Below, piece after piece: positions 35,265-48,400 of a stretch of 64,000 nucleotides of DNA; within the stretch, counting starts at the first letter, position 1, and the number at the start of each line of letters is the position of its first letter. The DNA is from Sternotherus odoratus (Eukaryota; Chordata; Testudines; Kinosternidae). The stretch lies in assembly GCA_032164245.1 (NCBI GenBank), contig JAVMKO010000005.1, positions 43,242,133-43,306,132 of the forward strand, read 5' to 3'. The notes beneath the pieces were generated by a model. The model saw nothing but the letters and a program-made list of their open reading frames with translations, was not told where the DNA came from and ran no database searches. The translations under genes and the position numbers were made by a program.

Positions 35265-36125
35265 AAATATACATGGCCCACATCAAATGGATTAAAAACT
35301 GGCTAATTGACAGGTCTCAATATAACTGTAAACTGGGAATCATCATCGAGTGGGTGTGTTTCAGTTGGGGAATCAGTTCTTGGCCCTACGCTATTTAACA
35401 CTGTTATCAATGACCTGGAAGAAAACAAAATCAGGGATAAAGTTTGCAGATGGCCTAAAAATTGCAGGAGTGGTAAATAATGAAGAGGACAAGTCACTGA
35501 TTCAGTGTAATTTTGCTTATTTGGGTAAACTGGCTGCAAGCAAACACTATGTGTTTTAATACAGCTAAATGTAATGGTACACATCTAGGAACAAAGAATG
35601 CAGACCATACTAATAGAATAGGAGACTCTATCCTGGGAAGCAGTGACTTTGAAAAAAAAGTGAGGAGTGTCGAGGATAATCAGCTAAATGTGAGCTCCCA
35701 GAGTAACAAGCGGATATGAGCCTGGAATGCATAAACAGAGGAGTCTTGAGTAGGCATTGAGGTTATTTTATATCTGTATTTGGCATTAGTACTACTGCTG
35801 TCGGAATCCTGTGTCTAGTTCTGGTGCCCACTATTGAAGCAGAATGTTGGTAAATTGGAGAGGTTTTGGAGAAGAGCCATAAGTATGATTAAAGGAGTAA
35901 AAGGTATGCCTTATAAATATTTAACAAATGGGCTCTTCAATCTAGCAGACTGCGCTATACAGCTTAACAAATTTAGACTGTTAATAAGGTGTACATTTTT
36001 TACAGGGAGCACAATTATCCATTGGAACCATTTACCCTGGGTTGTGGTGGATTCTCCATCACTGACAATTTTTAAATCAAGAGTGGATACTTTTCTAAAG
36101 GATCTGCTCTAGGAATTATCATGGG
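35265..36125 (+). mobile_element. CR1 LINE RT C-terminal region and 3' end
   Basis: 'tatcaatgacctggaagaaa' (INDLEE) and 'aaagtttgcagatggc' (KFADG) mark the RT palm. 'tctggtgcccactattga' and 'ggatctgctctaggaattat' are the downstream CR1 part. Frameshifts and stops break it. Confidence 0.7.
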
Positions 36126-37510
36126 GCAGTTCTCCAGCCTGCGCTATGTGGGAAGTCTCAGTCTTCACAGGAAATGTCAGCTCCCAGACTATTGCACTGG
36201 GGTACACAGTATGGGGAGGAGGTGAGCAGCCCTCAGTGGTGAAAGAACAGGTTAAGGACTATTTAGAAAAGCTGGATATGCACAAGTCCATGGATCCAGA
36301 TCTAATGCATCCAAGGGTCCTGAGGGAGTTGACTGATGTGATTGCAGAGCCATTGACCATTATCTCTGAAAATTCGTTGTGATTGGGAGAGGTCCTGGAC
36401 AATTGGGAAAATTGCAAATATAATTCCTTCTTTTAAAAAAACTACAGTTCCTGGGGAACTACAGACTGGTCAGCCTCACTTCAGTCCCTGGCAAAATCAT
36501 GGAGCAGGTCCTCAAGGAATCCATTTTAAAGCACTTGAAGGAGAGAATCAGGAAGAGTCAATATGGATTCACCAAGGGCATGTCATGGCTGACCAATTTG
36601 ATTGCTTTCTATGCTAAGATAACTGGCTCTGTGGCTATGGGGAAAGTGGTAGCAAAGCTTTTTCAGGGTCATCCCTAGCCATTCTGGGGCCCTACGCAGG
36701 CCTCTGCAGGGGGGCAGAAGCAGGCTTGCCCCCCAGCACTTACTAGTGGTGCAGCTGGGGCTGGGTTGTTGCACTTCCCGCCGCTAGTTAGTGCATGCCC
36801 AACCCCTGCTGCAGTCCTCAGGGGAATGGGGCGGGGTGGGTGCAGAGCAGGGCGGGGGCTTTGGGAAAAGGGTGGAGTAGAGGCGGGGCTGGGGCGGAGC
36901 AGGGCCATGGACCGTAGGGAAGAGGTAGAACAGGGACTGGAGTAATACGCAGCTGCACAGGGCACCAGGAAATGCGGTGCCCCAAATACTTTGTGTATGG
37001 GTAGGCATGGCCCTGTTTTGATACAGTCTCCCACAGTATTTTTGCCAGTAAGTTACAGAAGTATGGATTGTATGAATGGACTACAAAGTGGAAAGAAAGC
37101 TGGCTAGATTGTTGGGCTCAATGGGTAGTGATCAATGGTTCGATGACTAGTTGGCAGCTGGTATCAAGCAGAGTGCCCCAGGGGTTGGTCCTGGACTAGT
37201 TTTGTTTAACATCTTTAGTAATGATCTGGAGAATAGCGTGGATTGCATCCTTAGCAAGTTCACAGATGACACTAAGATGGGGGAAGTGGTAGATATGCTG
37301 GAGGGTAGGGAGGGTCCTACCCTCCAGCAAGAGTGATCTACACAAATTGTAGGATTGAACCAAAAGAATCTGATGAGGTTCAAAAAGGACACGTGCAGAG
37401 TCTTGCATTTAGAAGGGAAGAATCCCCCATGTACTGTTACAGGCTGGGGGCCAACTAGCTAAGCAGCAGTTCTGCAGAAAAGGACCTGGGGATTACAGTG
37501 GCCGAGAAGC
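36126..37510 (+). mobile_element. CR1 LINE RT region, second copy, interrupted
   Basis: Translates in pieces as the CR1 RT: a [21 protein letters not shown] part near 36455, a DKLVNKSQYGF-like part near 36555, and FNIFSNDLENSVDCILSKFT near 37200. An insertion at about 36665-37013 splits the RT. Pseudogenised. Confidence 0.68.
36665..37013. mobile_element. hAT-like MITE inside CR1
   Basis: Ends CAGGGTCATCCCTAGCCAT and ATGGGTAGGCATGGCCCTG are imperfect inverted repeats. The interrupted CR1 reads 'agcaaagctttt' before and 'ttttgatac' after, so the insertion sits in a T run and the exact duplication cannot be read. Confidence 0.6.
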
Positions 37511-37516
37511 TGGATG

Positions 37517-38260
37517 TAAGGGGATAGCTCAGTGATTTGAGCATTGGCCTGCTAAACCCAGGGTTTTTAGTTCAATCCCCATTTAGGGCTATGGGCAAAA
37601 ATGGGATTGGTCCTGCTTTGAGCAGGGGGTTGGATTAGATCAGGGGTCGGGAACCTATGGCTCGCGAGCCAGATGTGGCTCTTTTGAGCCTGTCATCTGG
37701 CTCGCGGCGCTGCTGTGACCGCGAGGCTGGGGGGTGGGGGAGGCGGTTTGGCGCGGCGCTGCTCTGACGCGAGGCTGGGGGGCGTGTCGCTCCTCTCCTT
37801 CCCTCGCTGGAGTCGGGTCACAGCAGCGTGACCCAGCGAACAAGTAAGCACGGGGGGGGAGGGGGGAAGCCGTTTGCAAGGGGGCGTTGGGGGGAGGCTC
37901 GGCTGGGAGCGGGGATAAGCCGTTTGCAAGGGGGCGTTGGGGGGAGGCTGGGCTGGGAGCGGGGGTAAGCGGTGTGGGGGAGAGACCGGGCTGGGTGGGT
38001 CAGTTGGGGGGGGTTGGAGGAAAGGAGGTTTGGGGGGGAGAGACGGGGCTGAGTGGGTCAGTTGGGGGGGGGGAAGGAGAGCGCGGCGGCGGCGGCGGGG
38101 GGGGAAGGAGAGCGCGGCTGGGGCGGGGGGGGCTGTTGGCACTTTGAAAAAAACAAGTCGTTTTGGTTTGCAGTTTGGGCACTTGGGCTCAAAAAGGTTT
38201 GCCATCACTGGACTAGATGGTCACAAGGGTTCCTTCTGGCCTTGGCTTCTCAGAATCAAA
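37517..38260 (+). mobile_element. Cry-like SINE split by a hAT MITE
   Basis: The pol III head 'ggggatagctcagtgatttg' and 'gctttgagcagggggttgga' stop at 37640. The tail resumes at 38211 with 'gactagatggtcacaa'. The SINE itself follows the CR1 copy directly. Confidence 0.68.
37641..38210. mobile_element. 570-bp hAT MITE inserted in a SINE
   Basis: The ends CAGGGGTCGGGAACCT and AGGTTTGCCATCACTG are inverted with mismatches. The 8-bp flanks GATTAGAT (37633-37640) and GACTAGAT (38211-38218) differ at one base. The middle has two tandem units of 'gtttgcaagggggcgttggg' and further G-rich repeats. Confidence 0.82.
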
Positions 38261-39009
38261 AGCGCTTCCAAATGGGAGTTGATTGATAGGGCCCATCTGA
38301 CACGTAGTAGCAAATACACATTTATCCAGCAAGTGCTGCCTTTCACTTCTTGCATTTGGTTTTGCTGCAGAGAACTGTGGGTGAAGGAGGGAGGGAGTAT
38401 TTCAGCACAGGAATTGAAGAGGGCAAAAGTTTGTTTGTTTAGCTGTTTATTGCCCCAGAACCAATGCCACCTTCATTAGAGCTGTAACTCATTAAACAGA
38501 ATGACAGCTGTAAGATGCCTTCAAATAATCAAAGGGAACTGTGATCTGAAAGGAGGGATATACATGGAGGTGTGTCATGTACAAATGGCTGCATTTCAGA
38601 ATTGTGGAAAATCCACAATTTGGGGCCCAAGCCAGGATCTGAGGTCAGAGCTTCCCTTGCAATACCTAATACCTTGTCGCCCTTAACGCAGCAGGACACA
38701 TGTAGTTCCTTGAGTTGTGCTAAGCATTGTGCAAGCCGTTGTTGGAGAAATCACACAAAGCCCTAAACTCTGGTCTTTTCAGACTGTTTAAGCACAGGAG
38801 ATGAGGCAAACTACAGAGTTCAGAGTCTGCACTGTGGCAACTGGCCTCACACACATGCCTCAAATAAAGGCATTAAAGCAAAAGCACCAGGGCTAGTCCC
38901 AGATCAGGTTCATTCACTGGCTTCAGGTCCCACTTTTGCTTTCAGTTCCCTTTGCTAGTTCCTGAAATGTGCCTGTTTCGGAGAGAAGAGAAGAGTCTGT
39001 TTGTCTGAT

Positions 39010-39175
39010 CTGAGTATGCAGTGTTGTTGTAGCCATGTTAGTCCCAGGATATTAGACAGCCAAGGTGGGTGAGGTAATATCTTGTATTGGAGCAACTTCT
39101 GTTGGGGAGAGAGACAAACTTTCTAGCTACACAGAGCTCTTCTGCAAGTCTGGAACATGTCAGGGTCAGAACTAA
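39010..39175 (+). repeat. Repeat tail related to the 29.5-kb fold-back
   Basis: 'gtagccatgttagtcccagg', 'gtgggtgaggtaatatcttg' and 'tctagctacacagagctctt' are the same family as 29480-29645, here in one orientation only. Confidence 0.5.
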
Positions 39176-39669
39176 ATACGAAGTGGAGCAGGTTGTTGAG
39201 CACAAGTAGCTAATGGTCCTTTGCAATATGTGTTAACTACTTATATCTGTCCTTAGTGTAATTCCATCCAAAGCAGGCCTGCCACTTTGTGGACCGCTGT
39301 GATAGATGTTCATTGATCCAGATTCTACTTCAGCCTCTGCTCGCCCATGAACTGAAAATGAACGAGTCTGATACCCAGCCTCCAGGGGTGGTGTAGTTAG
39401 GGCAGGGGTGTATGGAGGGGGTGGTCAAGGAACAAGGAGCAGGGGGAGTTGGATGGGTTGGGGGTTCTGAGGAGGTCAATTGGGGAGGGAAGTGGGAGAG
39501 GGTCAGATAGGGATAGTCAGGCTGTTTGGGGAGGTACAGCCTTCTGTACCCAGCCCTCCATACAATTTTGAACCCCAATATGGCCCTCAGGCCAAAACGT
39601 TTGTCCACCCCGTGCCAGAGGCTGCAGCAACTGTGGATGGAACTGCTCTAGAGGGTGGAACTGCTCAGA

Positions 39670-39950
39670 AGTCATGGCTACACTTGAAACTTTAAAGTGC
39701 TGTTGCAGGAATGCTCCTGTGTCAGCGCTTTGAAGTGCGAGTGTGGTTGTGTGCAGGCACTGGGAGAGAGCTCTGCCGGCACTCCTGGTAATCCACCTCT
39801 GCGAGGGGATTAGCTCTGAGTGCTCGGTGCCTGTCCACACTAACACTTTAAAGCGCTCAGACTTGCTGCGCTCAGGGGGGTGATTTTTCACCCCCCCCCC
39901 CCGAGGCAGCAAGATAGAGCACAATAAAATGTCAGTGTAGAGAGTGTAGA
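39670..39950. mobile_element. MITE with AGCGCTTTAAAG-type ends
   Basis: 'catggctacacttgaaactt' at the left and 'gtccacactaacactttaaa' near the right are imperfect inverted repeats with 'gcgcttt' words inside. It resembles the blocks at 13.5 and 61.6-62.25 kb. Boundaries approximate. Confidence 0.42.
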
Positions 39951-40954
39951 GCCCTAAGAGACAAATGGACAATGCCAGACTGTGGGAAGTCTTGTTACCA
40001 CAAGGCTCTCAGCCTCTGCTCTGCCCATGAGCTGAAAATGAATGAGTCTGATACCCAGCCTCCAGGGATTGGATGGCGGTGGGGTCCCAGGAGCTTTTGG
40101 GGTGATGAATTTACAGACGTGAGGGACAGAGGTGGAGAAGATTGCTCTTGTTTGTAGAGGAGACTTGCAATAAAACAAATATAAATCACCTTCCCTGGGC
40201 TCGGTGAGGAGGTTTAAGGCAGGGCAATCTTTGATTGCCACCAAGAAAATAATCAGTAGCAGTGGTGGGATGGTGCTAGTGACAGACTTAAGAACAAGGG
40301 GGGCACGGGTAGGCACAGACAGAACACCCATCTCTTTGGCCTCCTCTGTCCAGCAAGTAGCTGGGATGGATGCTGCTTAAGCTAACGATGTGGGGAGCTC
40401 TTCCTGGTGAGAGCCAAGCCTGCGGGAATGTGGGTGAGGAAGGGGGGGGGGATTCTCGCACCGGAAGGGCTCTGGGATCCACTCCCGATTCCTCCTGTCC
40501 ACATTCTCCCGCTGGCCTGGTGAGGCGCTGGCATCCAGCTGGCTCAGGAGTCTGGTTGGGATTGTGGCCAGCCATGGGGAAGTGACCGAATGAGCCATGC
40601 TTGATTAACTCTCCATGCCAGCTTCTCACCCTTCTCACCCAGCTCTCACCCCCTTTCATGTTACTGCTCTGGGGATCTCTAGAGCCATCGCTTCCCCTTG
40701 TTCAGACCGACCAGCCCCACTGATGAGGGATAAGGCTTGTTCCCTCTGACCACTCTTCCCCACTCGGCTCTTCCAACCGGCCCTCTTGACCCAAAGCAGC
40801 CACTGACACTCCAAGAATCATCACAAGACTTCTGTTCCACATGCCCCCATTGAAAGGTTGTCAGGGCTGCTCAGAGGACATGGCCTTTCACTTGTCACCC
40901 TCCCCAGGACCTGCCATTGTCCCTTTTGTGGCATGGCTCCCACACCAGAAGTGA

Positions 40955-41201
40955 GAACTCCAGGCCCTTCCCGTGGCTGAGTAATGTGGATGTGATCCCA
41001 GCCTGGACATAGAAGAGGTACCTCCTGGAGTTAATGGCTATTAGCCAGGATGGGTAAGGAATGGTGTCCCTAGCCTCTGTTTGTCAGAGGGAGGTGATGG
41101 ATGGCAGGAGAGAGATCACTTGATCATTACCTGTTAGGTTCACTCACTCTGGGGCACCTGGCATTGGCCACTGTCGGTAGACAGGATACTGGGCTGGATG
41201 G
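40955..41201 (+). mobile_element. CR1 LINE 3' end, continued at 41904
   Basis: 'gtgtccctagcctctgtttg' to 'gacaggatactgggctggat'. Its end, 'actttggtctggcccagtat' and the 'tcttatgtt' repeats, resumes at 41904-41960 after the LTR insertion. Confidence 0.7.
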
Positions 41202-41903
41202 TGTAGTGGGGAGGCTACCCCACTCCATGAAAAAAAGTGCTAGAACAGGCCAGAGAGTCTGCACAGACCAGTAGCCAATCAGCAAAGGCCTGTGGAGAGC
41301 CAATCAAGGCTGATTGGGGAAGCAGCCACAGCTGAGGCCACGGTCCAATCAGGCCACAACTGGCCCTATAAGAGGGCTGTAGGCTAGAAGCTGGAAGAGT
41401 CTCTCTCTAGAAGTAGAATGAGAAGGACCTATATGCCTGGGAGAAGGATACTCGAAGTAGAGCAGTGCTGGGGAAGGGCAAAGGGAGCTGGGGAGCTCCA
41501 GCCTGGTAAACCCTCAGGCTGCAGGCCTTGTTAAAGGTCCAAAAGGATACTGGGCGGCAGAGGATAGGCAAAGGCAGCAGGTCCTACCCCTTGCCAATGA
41601 TGAGTGGCCATTACAGACTGTGGTCTGCCCCGGTGAGTGGGGGCTAGATGATGACTGGCAGTAGCCACTGAAGCAAGGTGGGATTAGAAGGTTGGGTATT
41701 CCCCTGGGAGGGGAGACCTAGAGAGTGGGGGCACTGCCAGGGGGCAGCACCCCAAGGAAAAGGGGCATCGAGGTCCATGAGGGACACAGGGACCGGAGGC
41801 CGGTGAGACATTGGCTAGCAGGGGGCGCTCCAAGGCTGAAAAGAGCTAATTCCCTGGATGACCAGCAGAAGGTGCCATGCCAGTGAGTCTTCGCATTGCT
41901 ACA
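41202..41903 (+). mobile_element. Probable 702-bp solo LTR
   Basis: Begins TGTAGTGGGG and ends GCTACA (TG...CA). A 5-bp duplication GATGG flanks it (41197-41201 and 41904-41908), and it cleanly interrupts a CR1 3' end. CCAATCAGG at 41345 and CTATAAGAG at 41366 form a promoter-like pair. I see no clear AATAAA, so LTR rather than another TG...CA unit is an inference. Confidence 0.6.
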
Positions 41904-42281
41904 GATGGATACTTTGGTCTGGCCCAGTATGGCCATTCTTATGTTCTTATGTTTCTTATGTTCTCCTGTAGATGTGTCCCACCTGCTATGGATAGGTGGT
42001 GCAGCGATGGCTTTTACATTCCTGCTCCATGTGCTACCAGAGACATGCCCAGCTGTTACCTTCCCCTAGTGAGCTCCAGGCCATGATCAAAGAGACTTAC
42101 CCTCCGGCCCATTCCCCATTGCTGCTGCCACCCCACCCAGACATTCATGGATAGGTTTCCCCGCTCACCACTGCTCTCATGGAATGCCCATTGTCTCATC
42201 CATCTGCCCATGCAAGGGAGCAGCAAGACCAGGTGAGAGAGCGGAGGGAAGTGGAGGGCTGACAATCTCCTTTGTGTGCAG

Positions 42282-42429
42282 ATCCCTGCCAGCCTCTGAG
42301 GAATGGCTGCTGACGTTCACAAGAAGAAAGGCTGGGAAGTCCCCAACGGGTCCTTGGTGCCAGCAGATGGGCAACCCATGGAGCGGTCGGAGAGCCCCAC
42401 CCCAGGGCTGACTCAGGGCACGGAACCAG
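42282..42429 (+). CDS. MON1A: MON1A first coding exon
   Basis: The acceptor CTTTGTGTGCAG ends at 42281; 21 bases of 5' UTR precede the ATG at 42303 (context gaggaATGG). 127 coding bases end with CCAG before GTAGAG. The encoded [19 protein letters not shown] closely follows the known MON1A N-terminus. The real transcript start and 5' exon(s) lie upstream and were not found. Confidence 0.9.
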
Positions 42430-45400
42430 GTAGAGGCAGGAGATTATTGCGTGATTTGTAGGAGGGGCCATGCTCACTCCAGCTGTGTGATTGCTCTGCT
42501 GGGCCCAGGGTGGGAGGGGCAGGGGAGGCCGAAAACAACTTCCTCTTCCACTTCCTGGACTAGCTTGGGAAGGAGACTGGGAGGAGAAGGACATGTAGCT
42601 GAGGTACCATGACTGGGACGATGGCAAGACGCATAGGCCAGCCAGCAGGAATGATGTGAGTGAGGGCCTGTCTCTGGGCTGATCACGTCATATTATCCCC
42701 ATGGATTAAGCTGTCCCATGCATAGGCGCGGGAACTAGGGATGCAGGGGGTGCCTGCTGCCCTGTGCCCAGGACCCCAGCTGCCAGCCCTGCATGTAGGC
42801 TCCCAGCTGCCAGCCTTGCTTCTGTGGCTCTGCTCCTCATGACCCTGCATGCGGGCTTCCAGCCCTGTACCCGGGACTCCACTGCCAGCCCAGGCCCTGC
42901 CTCCAGCTTTGGCACTAGTCTTGGCCATTTTTCCCTTTCCAGGTCCTCCCCCAGAGACACGGCTTCCTGCTCCTGGCCCCAGATTACGGGGGGGGGAGGG
43001 GGGGAGACAGACAGACATTCAGGGGTCTGGCTTTCAGTACCCCTACTATTAAAAGTGTCCAATGCATTGGTCCCATGGTGGCAGAGTTAGTGCTGGGAGT
43101 CACCCTGGAGCCAGCATGGGGAAGAGTCTCCATCCTTGCTCTGAAGCTGCTATGGAATTAGTACAGACATCATAATTGAGCTGCTTTCTCCACCCGGGAG
43201 CAGATCAGGAGAAGGGGCCTGACTCCACAGTTGGAAAGATCTCTCACTCCAACTGGCGCCCCAAGGTTATGCCCACAACAAATATAGCCCCTGACCTTCT
43301 GACCCTGTCCCTGCCCAGTCCCACATAGTGAATTCCTTCATGAAATACCCTGGATGGAATTAATGGGGGTTGGCTGGTGTAACGATGCAACTGTTGGCAG
43401 GACATGACTGGGAGTATTAATTCAGGACCAGTTGCTTAGAGCAGGGCAGTTACAGTCCAAACCTGGACTTCCTTTACTATTAAGAACAGGAGTACTTGTG
43501 GCACCTTAGAGACTAACAAATTTAGTTAGTTTTTAGTTTTTGTTAGTCTCTAAAGTGCCACAAGTACTCCTGTTCTTTTAATGGATACAGACTAACACGG
43601 CCGCTACTCTGAAATCTCTACACTTAAGGCATGCCAAACCAGCCTAACAGAGAGGACTTTGGTTTTACCCCTCTGGCTAACCATAAGTCATACAAGCAAT
43701 TCCCTTAGATACTCCAGTTCCCTTGTATCACCACCAGTCCCACTTGTTATGGGGATCAATGGTTACAAAAACCCATATCCCAGCAAAAGAAAAAAAGTTC
43801 ACCTGATCTCAAAGGACCAAGCTGCAGACTCAGGTCAATATACAAATCAGATCTTACCCACAAATCATGCTGTTGCCAATCCTTTAGAATCTAAAATCTA
43901 AAGGTTTATTCATAAAAATAAAGAAATATAGATGAAAGCTAAAATTTGTTAAATGGAATCCATTACATACAGTAATGGCAAAGTTCATGGTTCAGGCTTG
44001 TAGAGGTGGTGGAACAAACTGCAGGTTCAAATCAAGTCTCTGGAGGACATTCATCGCTGGGATGGGTCATCAGTCCTTTGTGTAGAGCTTCGGTTTGTAT
44101 GAAAGTCTCTCCAGAAGTATGAAGCAGGATTGAAGACAAGATGGAGGAGCTGCAGTAGCTTTTTATAGTCTCTTGCCGTATGGTCTCTGCTTTCTTTGTC
44201 CCAAAGACAAGCTGTCCATCACATGGCATGGAAAAACCTCAGCGTTCTGTCCATAGGCATGTCCCTGTATACCTTGCTGAGTCTCAAGGTGTATCTGCCT
44301 TCTTTCAATGGGTCAGTTGTATAGCTGATGGTCCTTAACGGGCCATCAAGCAGGCAAGGCAGAGCTGACACCAACTTGTCTGGAATGTCACCCAAAAGCA
44401 TAGCACAAGTTTGAACTACAGACAGTATAGAGCCAATACTTATAACTTTAAATACAAAACCGATACATGCATACAGATAGCATAATCATAACCAGAAAGC
44501 CATAACCTTGTCTTAGACACCTTATTTGGCCCCCTTTATACAAGATTTTGTGCCAGTACAGGACTTTGGTTGCAACAGTGATATATATGGTCCCAGTTCG
44601 TGTCAATAATGTCACACTCATATCCAGTTTCTCACCCACTGTAGTCTCCAGGTTCTTTTCTGCAGAACTTCCGCTTAACCAGTTGGTCCCCAGCCTCTAG
44701 CGGTGCTTGGGATTCTTCCGTCCAAGTGCAGGACTGTGCACTTGTTCTTACTGAACCTCATCAGATTTCTTTTGGCCCAATCTTCTAATTTGTCTAGGTC
44801 TGTCTGGACCATATCCCTACCCTCCAGCATATATACCACTCCCCGCAGCTTAGTGTCATCTGTGAACTTGCTGAGGGTGCAATCCATCCCATCATCTAGA
44901 TCATTAATGAAGATGTTGAACAAAATTGGCCCCAGGACCAACCTCTGAGGCACTCCATTTGATACCGGCTATCAACTAGACATTGAGCCATTGATCACTA
45001 CCCGTTGAGTCCGACAATCTAGCCAGCTTTCTATCCATCTTATAGTCCATTCATTGAATCCATACTTCTTTAACTTGGTGGCAAGAATACTATAGTAGAC
45101 TGGTCTACACTATGAGGTTAGGTTGAATTTAGCTGCATTAGGTCAATTTTATAATCAATTCATCTACACAACCAACCCCATTCCATCGACGTAATGGGCT
45201 CTTAAAATCAACTGCAGTACTCCTCCCTGGGGAGGGAAGTAGTGCTAAAATCAACCTTGCTGGGTCGAATCTGGGGTAATGCAGATGCAATTCTATGGTA
45301 TTGGCATCCCAGAACTATCCCAGAGTGCTCCAATGTGACCATTAAATAAATGGAGATATACCAATCTCCTAGAACTGGAAAGACCTTGAAGGTCATCAAG

Positions 45401-48400
45401 TCCAGTCCCCTGCCTACACTAGCAGGATTGAGTACTGTCCCCTGACAGATTTTTTTGCCCCAGATCCCTAAATGGCCCCCTCAAGGATTGAACTCACAAC
45501 CCTGGGTTTAGCAGGCCAATGCTCAAACCACTGAGCTATCCCTCCCCCCTATTCTGGACAGCACTTTCAACTCAGATGCACTATCCAGGTACACAGGAAA
45601 TGTCCTGGGAAATTTTTAATTTCATTTCCTGTTTGGTCAGCGAGGCGAGTTCAGCAGCACAGGTGACCATGCAGTCCCAGAATTGCAAACGAGCTCCAGC
45701 ATGGACCAAACAGGAGACACTGGATCTGATTGCTGTATGGGGAGAAGAATCTGTGCAGGCAGAACTCCTATCAAAAAGAAGAAATGCCAATATATATGCC
45801 AAAATCGCACAGGGCAGGTGGAGAGAGGCTACAATAAGGGCACACAGCAGTCTTGCGTGAAAGTTAAGGAGCTCAGGCAAGCCTACCAAAAGACAAAGGA
45901 GGCAAATGGTCGTTCAGGGTCAGAGTTCCCTACATGCTGCTTCTATGATCGGGGGGGGACCCTACCACTACCCCACTACTGTCCATGGACATCTGCGAGG
46001 GGGTGAGGAGGATTTTGTGGATGAGGAAGGGGAGGAGGAGGAGAATGTGCAACTGGCAAGCAGAGAATCCATTCTCCCCTGGAGCCAGTACCCTTCCAAG
46101 GTGGTTTCACGGACCCTGAATCTGCAGAAGGCACCTCTGGTGAGTGCACCTTTGTAACTACATTACAGGGTTTAAAAGCAGTTGTGTTTAATGTTTGATT
46201 TGCCATGAAGACTTGGGATGCATTTGCGGTCAGTACAGCTACTGGAAAAGTCTGTTAACATGTCTGGGAATGGAGCGGGAATCATCCAGGGACATCTCCA
46301 TGAATCTCTCCTGGAGGTACTCTAAAAGCCTTTGCAGAAGATTTCTGGGGAGGGCTGCCTTATTCCGCCCTCCATGGTAGGACACTGTACCATGCCAAGC
46401 CAGTAGCAAGAAGTCTGGAATCATTGCAGCACAAAGCATGGCAGTGTGTGGTCCTGGGTTTCGTTGCATCCAAGCAACATTTGGTCTTTATCTTTCTGTA
46501 TTAGACTCAGGAGAGTGATACCGTTCATGGTTACCTGGTTGAAATTTGGGGAATTTGGAATGGTCAAAGGACCCCATTCATGCTGGGCTGTTTGCATTTG
46601 GCTAAAAGGGATCGTCCCTGATAATAGCCACATGGTGGGAAGAGGGGTGAAGGGATCATCCCAGAGAACTCCCACGTGGTGGAGTGGGGGGAGAGTTGTG
46701 CTGCACATCCACTCGAAAAACACAGCCCCTCCTTTTAAATGGCCAACCCAAACAGCATTGCTTGCTATGGGAAAGGAGGGTGCTGCTGTTTGAAACCATT
46801 TCCACATATTAAGAAGGTGGAAGAATCCAACCCCATGTACCCTTTGGCTTACCATGGCTGCCTAGAAACTGAATTCTGTTGCCCAGCTATGGGTGACATC
46901 ACCACACTGACAGGCGCTCAATATAAAAGGCAAAATGCGACCTTGTACCTAAAGCATGTGTGCTGTGTACTGTGAATTGCTTGATTTGCTGTGAAAGAGT
47001 CTCCCTTTTGTTCTCAGAAATGTATCTTCTTAAATTCTATCCCTCCCTTTTTATCTACCTGCAGGTGCAAATGTTTCTATGCTTCCCACATCATCTCCAT
47101 CACAGATATCACTGTTATCGCAGATTAGAAGGCGAAAAAAATGCACTCATAATTAAATGTTTTTGAGTTCATGTAGTCCTCTTGCACTGATAGGGCACAG
47201 CTAAATGCATGGAGGCATACAGTGACAGAGTCCAGGAAAGCATTAAGTGAGCACGATGAGAAGAAGCAGGAGGCATTATTGAGGCTAATGGGGAAGGAAG
47301 CGGACATGCTCAGACGTCTGGTGGAGCTGCAGGAAAGGCAACAAGAACACAGACTACTACTGCATCCCCTGTATAACCATCTGCCCTCCACCCCAAGTTC
47401 CATATCCTCCTCACCCAGATACCCAAGAATGTGGAGGGGGGAGGCTCGGGCACCCGCCACGCCACTTCAAAGGATGGCCCAAGCAACAGAAGGCAGTCAT
47501 TCAATAAGTTTTGATTTGTAGTGTGGCTACAATAAGCAATGTGACCTTGACCTTCCCTCCTCCCTCACCCCATCTGCGCTACTTAGTCAGTTATCTCACT
47601 TTTTTTAATCAATAAAGAAAGAATGCATGGTTTTAAAACAATGGTGACTTTATTTCCTTTGCCAGCTGTGATTGAAGGGGGGAGGGTGGTTGACTTACAG
47701 GGAATTAAAATCAACAAAGGGGGCGAGTTTGCATCAAGGAAAAACACACACAACTGTCACACTGTAGCCTGGCCAGTCATGAAACTGGTTTTCAAAGCTT
47801 CTCTGATGTGCAGCACCTAGCTGTGGTCTTTTAATTGCCCTGGTGTCTGGCTGCTCAAAATCAGCCGTCAGGTGATTTGCCTCAACCTCCCGCCCCGACA
47901 TAAATATCTCTCCCTTACTTTCACAGATATGGAGCACATAGCAAGCAGCAATAACAATGGGAGTATTGGTTGTGAAGAGGTCTAACTTAGTCAGCAACCA
48001 GCCCCAGTGAGCTTTTAAACATCCAAAGGCACATTCTACCACCATTCTGCACTTGCTCAGCCTGTAGTTGAACTGCTCCTTACTACAGTAATTTTCTGGT
48101 CTGGGAAATAAGTCCCTTCTTGCAGCTGTTCAAACAGCCCTAAAGTTCCTAAAGATGCGAGCGTTATACACCTTTCCCGGGCATCCCATGTTGATGTCGG
48201 TGTAACATCCGTTGTGTTCCACCGGTACTTGCAGAACCATTGAGAAGTACCCCTTGTGGTTTACATACTGGTTGGCAAGGTGGTCCAGTGCCAAGATAGG
48301 GATATGTATTCCATCTCTCACCCCAACACAGTTAGGGAACCCCATTGCAGCAAAGCCATCCACTGTGACCTGTACATTTCCCAGAGTCACTACCCTTGCT

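Noticed and set aside
42233..42281. A GTGAGA donor at 42233 followed by the acceptor at 42281
   Set aside because: It would give a 49-bp intron, unusually short for a vertebrate. The acceptor is supported by the conserved MON1A start, but this donor is not.
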